From the NCBI GenBank assembly GCA_024196135.1, contig JAMQCK010000238.1, positions 1-34,762 on the forward strand: a stretch of 34,762 nucleotides of DNA. Direction: 5' to 3'. Within the stretch, counting starts at the first letter, position 1. Each line of letters begins with the position of its first letter. Below, piece by piece: positions 28,904 through 34,762 of this stretch. Below the pieces are notes generated by a model that did no database searches, was not told where the DNA came from, and saw only the letters and a list, made by a program, of their open reading frames with translations. Source of the stretch: Pleurotus ostreatus/Saccharomyces cerevisiae fusant (lineage: Eukaryota > Opisthokonta). The translations under genes and the position numbers were made by a program.

Positions 28904-31444
28904 TCAGTAGAACGGATCATCGTCGTCCATCTCGTCTTCCAGATGTGCTACAACACCGTTAGCCGTAGAGCTTTCAGCGAGACGAATGGATTTACGCACC
29001 CGCAAGGTTAATTCCTGTCATGTCCGCCTGCAACAAGATGTCACGAAGCGAGACGCTATGGCCTTCCTCGTACCCGCTATCATCGCCCTCACTCGTCTCA
29101 CCCTCATCGTCTTCTAGCCCGCCAGTCGGCAACTCCATCGGCGCACCACCGGGAGGCATAGCGAATGTCTCCCGCGGTCGACGCTTGACTGTCGATGTCA
29201 CCGGCCCGGGAGTTTGCGACAGTGAGGCGAGGGGTTTTCCGGGCGTGGACAGAATCCTCGTGGATTCGTCCCATTCCTCGTCGGAGTCGTCTCGTAGTTG
29301 GTCGAGGATCTGAGCGTGGGTGTTAGTAGGGGTGGAGGCAAATTCGGTAGCGATGCGCACCTGCGTGACCTCGGCGTCCTCGACGTCGCGCAGCACTGGA
29401 GGGCGTACGAGGGACATGCGCGCGGATTTGCGTGCGCGACGCGGTGTTCTGCCGTCCGCCTGCGAGACTGTGAGACTGGGCCCTCGCTTTGGATCGTGAG
29501 GTCGACTAGATGTGGCGGCAGAAGCCGGCGGAGCTGCTCTGTTCCTCGAGTATTGACCAGGTATCCGAGAAGAAGGGTCTGATGCCTTCGCGGACCGCCC
29601 ACCGTTCCGGGTCTGAAGATTGCTGGAAGTGGCTGGCTTGCTGTACTCCAATGGCGGCTTGGGAATTCGGGAGGCCTGGTTTTCTGAAAGTCGTTCGGGG
29701 CTCGCCTTCCACCTGGCGCGCACCCGGTCCACTCGTGTTTGCAGCGGTTCCACGAACGGATCAGACGCGGTCAACTCGTGCGCGGACTGCTTGTCTGAGA
29801 TAACCTGCGCAACAGTGTCAGCTTCACGCGAATCTAATCGACGGAGGGCTGAGATATTGGGGAAGGAGGAAAATCACGCACGTCGAACGAGATAATCGTC
29901 GGTGAAGGTGGGACCCATATATCCAGCTTCTCCTCGCGTGCGCGCCCCGCGGGCTTCCTCTTCTGGCGCAGAGCTTGCTGCAAACGCTCCTCCGCCTCCC
30001 CACGCCGCCTGCGGACCTTGTCCAGCTCCCTCAGCAACGCGCGCTTCATTTGCCTCTCCCTTTCAACTAAGCGAGCCGTTTGAGGTGCGGCTGCTGCCTG
30101 CGCACCCCCGGCGTCTGAAGCGTGCACCCCACGGTCCGAGGCGTGGGGCCGTGATTGACTTGCGCGACTTCTGCTGGGGTCGGCGCCGGCGGAAAGAGGT
30201 TTCCGAAGCTTCTTGAGGTAGGAGGGGTGGTGGGCGGCGGCGACGGGGAGCGGCTGGGATGCTATTGCTTTAGAGGACTGCCGTCAAGTTTAGCTCACGC
30301 GCGCTTCGCGGGATTGGGTTTGACTTACAGAAGCGGACTTCAACAAGGTGGATCGACTAAAGGCGGTCATCGAAGGTGCGCCTTTACGACTGCTGGGGCC
30401 CCCTGAGGCTTGGCGTGAGACGCCTGCGGTCTCAATCAAGAAGTCAAGCGCGGGCGCAGACCAAGCGCTAAGTAGGTCTTGGTACTTCGACTCCGCGTAC
30501 TCTACAAGTCTTTGTGTCGTCAGACCCTCGTACTTGCTCTTCGTTGACGTTGAGTGTCGTAAACCTTCCTGCATAGAACGTCATGAACGGCGCGCACATA
30601 GGGTCACTAGACAAAGCCTTACCTTGAGCCGTTGTAGCTGTGTTTTCTCTCGACGGAGCTCCTCCATGCGACGAAACCACTCCTTCCTCGCGTGCATCGC
30701 GCTGCTCAGCATCGTCGGATAGGTCAATGGCTGCGCCTCAGGTGAGTAAAGGATCTAATCGGAAAAACTATCAGCGATTGATCCTGGTATACTGAAAGAT
30801 TACCACGCACAGCAGGATCTTTCGCGCCCTTGACATATCTCATAAGGACCTCGATGGACAGAGCAACCATGATCTTCTCGAATCTGTAGGTCGTCAGATA
30901 ATTTACTCATCTGCGTCGTTATCTTCGTATACGCACTTCTCCCCAGCGCATTCTTCGATAGTCGACTTCCTGACAAGGACGTCCTTCCACCACGCAGCCG
31001 ATGCGCCTGCCTTGGACATGGTCACCTCCTTCGGAGACCCCTTCGCAGATCTGCTAGTCGTTGGCGCGTGGCTACCGCCTATGGCTGAATGACGGACGCC
31101 CTCCAGGTATTTTGTTAGCGCTGTCCTATAGGCTATGCTATCCGACGGCTTCTTGCATGGATAATTCGGGAGATTCTTCACTTCAGTGTCAGCCGACTGG
31201 CAATTCACGGTCACAATTCGACAGGAAGACTTACAGTCTTCACGCGGTCGCGCTCCAGCTTGCGGACGAGGAAGTAGCTGATGTCCTCCATGGTCCTCGT
31301 GCGATCCTTCAATCCCCTGATTTTCGGATTGAATACATTGTGATCGTATTCCGACCGATCTGCATGCGGGTATTCTAGCAAATGCAGATGTACCAGCAAT
31401 AGCAAAGACGGAGGTAATGCTGGGAGGGTTATCTTAGTCGCCAT
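28904..31444 (-). CDS. HAUS6: HAUS6-like augmin complex subunit
   Basis: Nine exons: 31444-31235, 31175-30937, 30883-30811, 30754-30623, 30568-30329, 30277-29882, 29804-29361, 29309-29000 and 28947-28904; the sum is 2088 nt, or 695 residues. The N-terminal ~200 residues match my recollection of the HAUS6 N-terminal domain: a hydrophobic start (LPPSLLLLVHLHLLEYP), RTMEDISYFLVRKLE, YRTALTKYLEGV, and VLVRKSTIEECAGEKFEKIM. A charged coiled-coil-like stretch follows (around residues 270-360), then a long disordered, Arg/Ser/Pro-rich region and an acidic end (EDEMDDDDPFY). Augmin recruits gamma-tubulin to microtubules to nucleate branches; it is known from animals, plants and some filamentous fungi and absent from budding and fission yeast. 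The first-intron acceptor could also lie 21 nt earlier. No search was run. Confidence 0.75.
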
Positions 31445-31981
31445 CAAGGCGGGGTGGGAGTCACGAGGAGGTGTTCCGGTACAGAGTGAGTTCTCGGCGA
31501 TTGCAGAAGGTGAGGAGGAAATATGAGGTCGCAACCCATGAAAAGATGATGGCGGTCGAGTCCAAGTCGCGAGCGTGACGTTATGTGTCACATCATTCCT
31601 CTCACGTGGTCGTGCCGCCACTCACGTGTCACAAGTTCAACTTTCCGCCTCCCTGTCCTCCTCGTCCGGCGCGCCAACACCAGGTTGCGCGCAGTAGCCA
31701 AGAACCGTGCTATATCCAACGTTGTCCTGTATATGTACATATGCCATTGAACAATATCTTATAAATGTAGATGCATGCTAATGCGACAAAGTACTATGGC
31801 TTCGTGAGGCAAGAAAAAGGCATAACTTACGACCATATGCATACCCATAGTGTAGACATACCCAAGAGCAGGAGAGATGCGATAGACGGATAGACGAACT
31901 GATAGTTAACTTACGACGCGGGCCCGCGCACGCGCAGGGCCCGGCACTCCTCTTCCCTCCTCTCCTCACACCACCTCAGCG
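31445..31981. other. Spacer between the HAUS6-like and GATA-factor genes
   Basis: Both genes read leftward, so this should hold the HAUS6-like promoter and the GATA gene 3' end. I see no supported frame; the minus-strand reading above 31444 is open upstream of the chosen ATG, so a longer N-terminus cannot be excluded. Confidence 0.45.
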
Positions 31982-34583
31982 TCACTTGTCGGATTGCGAC
32001 TGCGGCGCGCCCGACACCGCCCACACCGGCGTCTTCTCCCTATCTCGCTTCTCCCCCCTCGGTCCGGGCAGCGGCACCGCCTCGCCGTTCCCTCCTCTCA
32101 TCTCTACCATCCCGCCCCCTCTCATCTCCTCGATCCCGCGCTTCAGCCCCGCCATCATCCGCTCCGTGCGCTCCAGCACCTCCTCCATCCGCCGCTTCTG
32201 CTCGCCCATGTCGCGGTAGTGCCGCTCGAGGTCGGCCAGCGTCGGCACCCCGCCCGTCAGCGCGTGCACGTGCAGCACGCTCGAGAGGTCGGGCGAGCCG
32301 GGGCCGCCTGGAGGTGCACCCCACGGCCCACCCTGCGGCGGCGGCAGCGTCACGTAGTGCGAGGGATGGTGCGGGGTGCCCGTGCGACTGAGCGCGGCGT
32401 TCAGTGGCGGGAGATCGACGGGCGAGCTTTGTAAGGGGCCCCCGAAGGAGGAGGGAGGACGCTGGAAGCCTGAGGACGACCCCGGGCGGAAACCCGAAGA
32501 CGAGCCAGGGCGGAAGCCAGAGGACGACGCAGGCCGCTCGTTGAACCTCCGAGGTGATGACGGCCCCGCGTCCGGCGTCGCCCACTGCGGCTCTTCCCCG
32601 CCATCGCCGCGCGATTCCCGTATCGAGCTCCGCCGCGCGCGCTTGCGGCGCGGGCCCTCCTCATCGCTCCCCCTTGCATCGTCGCCGCCTATCGGGACGG
32701 GACGTCCTACAGCAACAAGCGCCTCGGCCGCAGCCTGATCGGACAGGCGGGCCATCTGAGGCGAGCCGGGCTGCATGTGCGCGCCAGGCGGCATATGCGC
32801 GCCGGGAGGGAGATTAACGACGGAGTACCCTGGGTGATGGGACTGCTGCTGCATATGCTGCATGTGAAGGTGTTCTTGCGGGGGGAGGGGCCCGCCCGGC
32901 GCGCCCCCGCCGTTCGCGTGCTGGGGCGCCGCCGCGGCTGCTGCAGCGGCGGCGGCAGCGGCGGGTACGCGCTTGCGCCGCTTGATCACGGTCTTCTTCA
33001 TCGAGTTCGGGCGATGTGTCCCGTGCAGCTTGTAGTAAAGGCCTACGTAATTCCAGGTCAGTTTCAAGACGTCGATGTGCGCGATGGGGCGATAGCCGAC
33101 GGCTGCCAGGCGCGCGGATTATGGAGGACTCACCGCAGGCATTACATATATTGTTCCCTGAATCGTCGCGTCGCCACAAGGGCGTCGTACTCGTCCCGCA
33201 GTTTGCGCACGAAAGCGCGGTCACGCCGAGTTTCTTCGGCCGCTCCTCAGGCACGCTTCTCGTCCCCGAGGGCCCCGCTGGGGGCGGTGGGGGAGGTCCA
33301 GAGGATGTGCCAGGCATGGATGTGGGGGAATGTCTCGCTTGTGCGTCCGCAAGGGAGGGATCGATGGGTGCGTTGCTCTTGTACTCTGGTTTGCTATCGC
33401 CCATGCCGATGGTAAAGGTCGTGATATGATTGGCGGTGTTGATGAACGTGGGGCAACCCGAACAAGCAGAGGCGCCGCCTGTGCCGTCACAGCGTCCGTC
33501 TCCGGGACAGGTTCCGCCGACTGGTCGTCTAGATGGCTGCTTCGCGACACCGTTCAACGGCGCGGCGGGATGACAAGGCTGTTGAAAAGTCGGGGACGCG
33601 GGCGCGTTGAGCGCGTGAGGGGGCGATTGTGGCGAGACGGAAGGTGAGGTCGTGAATGAGGTAGGCGATGAGGAGCCGGGGCGTGCCATTTGTCTGCTCT
33701 TCTGATATAGACCTGCAACGTGGAGGTGATGCCTTGTTAGCGCGCGTTCGGAGTGTCAAGCGGACGGGGAAAGGGGATCAAGATCAACGTGCGAGAAATG
33801 CAAGTAATGAAGGGGGTGAGGGCACGCGAGTTGCAGAACATCATCTGGGTCGATGCACGCCTCTGCCAGGCCTGAAACTCAGGAGGATCGTGGTCGATAC
33901 TCGTGCAGTGGCCGGTGGCGCGAAAGCGAAGGTATACGAGTAGTGCATCGAGGCGAACGGAACAAGGGCAAGGCTAACTAGGGGCCCGCAGGCGAGGACG
34001 GGAGCATCAAAATGAGCAGAAAGAAGTCCAAGATGAGATATGATAGCGTCCGCGCTTCGTCTTCGGCCTGCCCGCAGACACGCCTTGAGCATGCTTTCGC
34101 GAGACGCCGCGCCTTCACGTGTTGTTCTTGCATTGCAGAGTACCAAGAACCCTGATGCAAGTATGGGACCCAATATAGACGCCCGTCGCAATTATCAGGA
34201 CGCCATGAATGTTGACGCCAGCCCGGAGGCGGGGAGATGAACGCAAGATTTGCATGGAGGCGGCCACGACGAATCGATAACAAGGTATTGGGACACTCAC
34301 CACAGGCGTTACAGACCGGGTTTCCCTCCTGATCTTGTTGCCAGACGGACGATTGGGAAGTACCGCAGTGTGCGCAGATAGGGGAGGGATTGGGGTGGCG
34401 GTTCTCAGCGTCGGAGTTTCTCGACTGGGGCCGACTCTGGCTCTGGCGTTCGCTTCTGATGCTGTTGCGCCGTTCGGGGGGTAGCTGCTCGCTCGGCCTT
34501 GGTAAGCGCTCGGTGGAGGGCAGCTGCTGTATAGTCTGGGGAACTGTGGGATGTACGGGCATGACAGGAGACTCGACGGACAT
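31982..34583 (-). CDS. sre1: Two-finger GATA transcription factor, SRE/Urbs1 iron-regulator type
   Basis: Three exons: 34583-34301, 33712-33134 and 33042-31982, 640 residues. Finger 1 is CAHC-x17-CNAC with [11 protein letters not shown] after it; finger 2 is CANC-x17-CNAC with [11 protein letters not shown] and a basic tail ([10 protein letters not shown]). Between them lies [20 protein letters not shown], the four-cysteine block that marks the SreA/Urbs1/Sre1 family, repressors of siderophore and iron uptake genes that sense iron through these cysteines (established for the family). The C-terminal part has a basic cluster ([10 protein letters not shown]), low-complexity repeats and a predicted coiled coil ([20 protein letters not shown]). 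The ATG at 34583 is the first in this frame within the window; an upstream exon beyond the window end remains possible. The first intron is 588 nt. Confidence 0.9.
32461..32540 (-). repeat. SSSGFRPG coding tandem repeat in the GATA factor
   Basis: Three successive SSSGF octapeptide units ([24 protein letters not shown]) are encoded with variable codons. They sit in the disordered C-terminal half of the GATA factor. Confidence 0.75.
32925..32964 (-). repeat. Polyalanine tract in the GATA factor
   Basis: A run of about 12 alanine codons (mixed GCN) directly follows the basic tail of the second zinc finger. Such runs are prone to length variation. Confidence 0.8.
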
Positions 34584-34762
34584 TCGGCAGCGGGTTGCGC
34601 GTCGTCTGGGTCGGCGGCGGGGACGGACGAGATGGCGGTCGAGAGCAAGGTGTCGTGATCCCGAGGGCGAATCGGTGCGTCCGCCCCCTCGAAGGCGGGG
34701 ATAATCATAAACGGAGCGCTTTCCCACGCTGTTCGGCAAATCCTGGCGATCTGATTGGCGGA

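Noticed and set aside
31994..32434. Plus-strand frame of 146 codons opposite the GATA factor
   Set aside because: Antisense to the third exon of the GATA gene; composition is that of a shadow frame.
33841..34191. Minus-strand frame inside the long GATA intron
   Set aside because: No domain, and the flanking splice sites and continuous GATA finger argue that this is intron.

Overview
The window is nuclear DNA from a filamentous basidiomycete, most likely an Agaricomycete and plausibly a wood-decaying polypore (inference). The signs are dense 48-60 nt GT-AG introns with CTAAC/CTGAC branch sites, GC-rich codons, a DUF6535-type membrane protein (a family known from mushroom-forming fungi), an F-box protein, a secreted GH10 xylanase and a two-finger iron-type GATA factor. 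No rRNA, tRNA, CRISPR array or intact transposon was recognised. Most gene models below were rebuilt exon by exon by hand; the summed exon lengths of each complete model are a multiple of three, which is a useful internal check.

Left part (1-8000): two tandem SET-domain methyltransferase-like genes on + (the first cut by the window edge), converging on a MYND zinc-finger gene (-), followed by an 11-exon MFS sugar transporter (-). Middle (8000-24000): an 811-residue disordered protein (-) with an internally duplicated exon pair; a divergent DUF6535 membrane protein (+); two related single-pass membrane proteins in tandem (-); ribosomal protein eL37 (-) with an ATG-only first exon and a 7-nt second exon; and a short protein resembling the N-terminal part of Bud6/Aip3 (-). 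Right part (25500-34762): a single-exon F-box protein (+), a GH10 endoxylanase (+) whose acid/base motif is assembled across a 2-nt and a 14-nt exon, a HAUS6-like augmin subunit (-), and an SRE/Urbs1-type GATA factor (-) whose two zinc fingers are interrupted by introns at the same codon.

The genes do not form a pathway cluster. The xylanase and sugar transporter fit plant cell wall use, and the HAUS6-like and Bud6/Aip3-like proteins fit cytoskeletal roles, but their proximity looks incidental. The most striking signals are about gene architecture: micro-exons, exon and finger duplication, tandem gene pairs and an unusually long intron in the GATA gene. I saw no convincing new defence, mobile or biosynthetic system.
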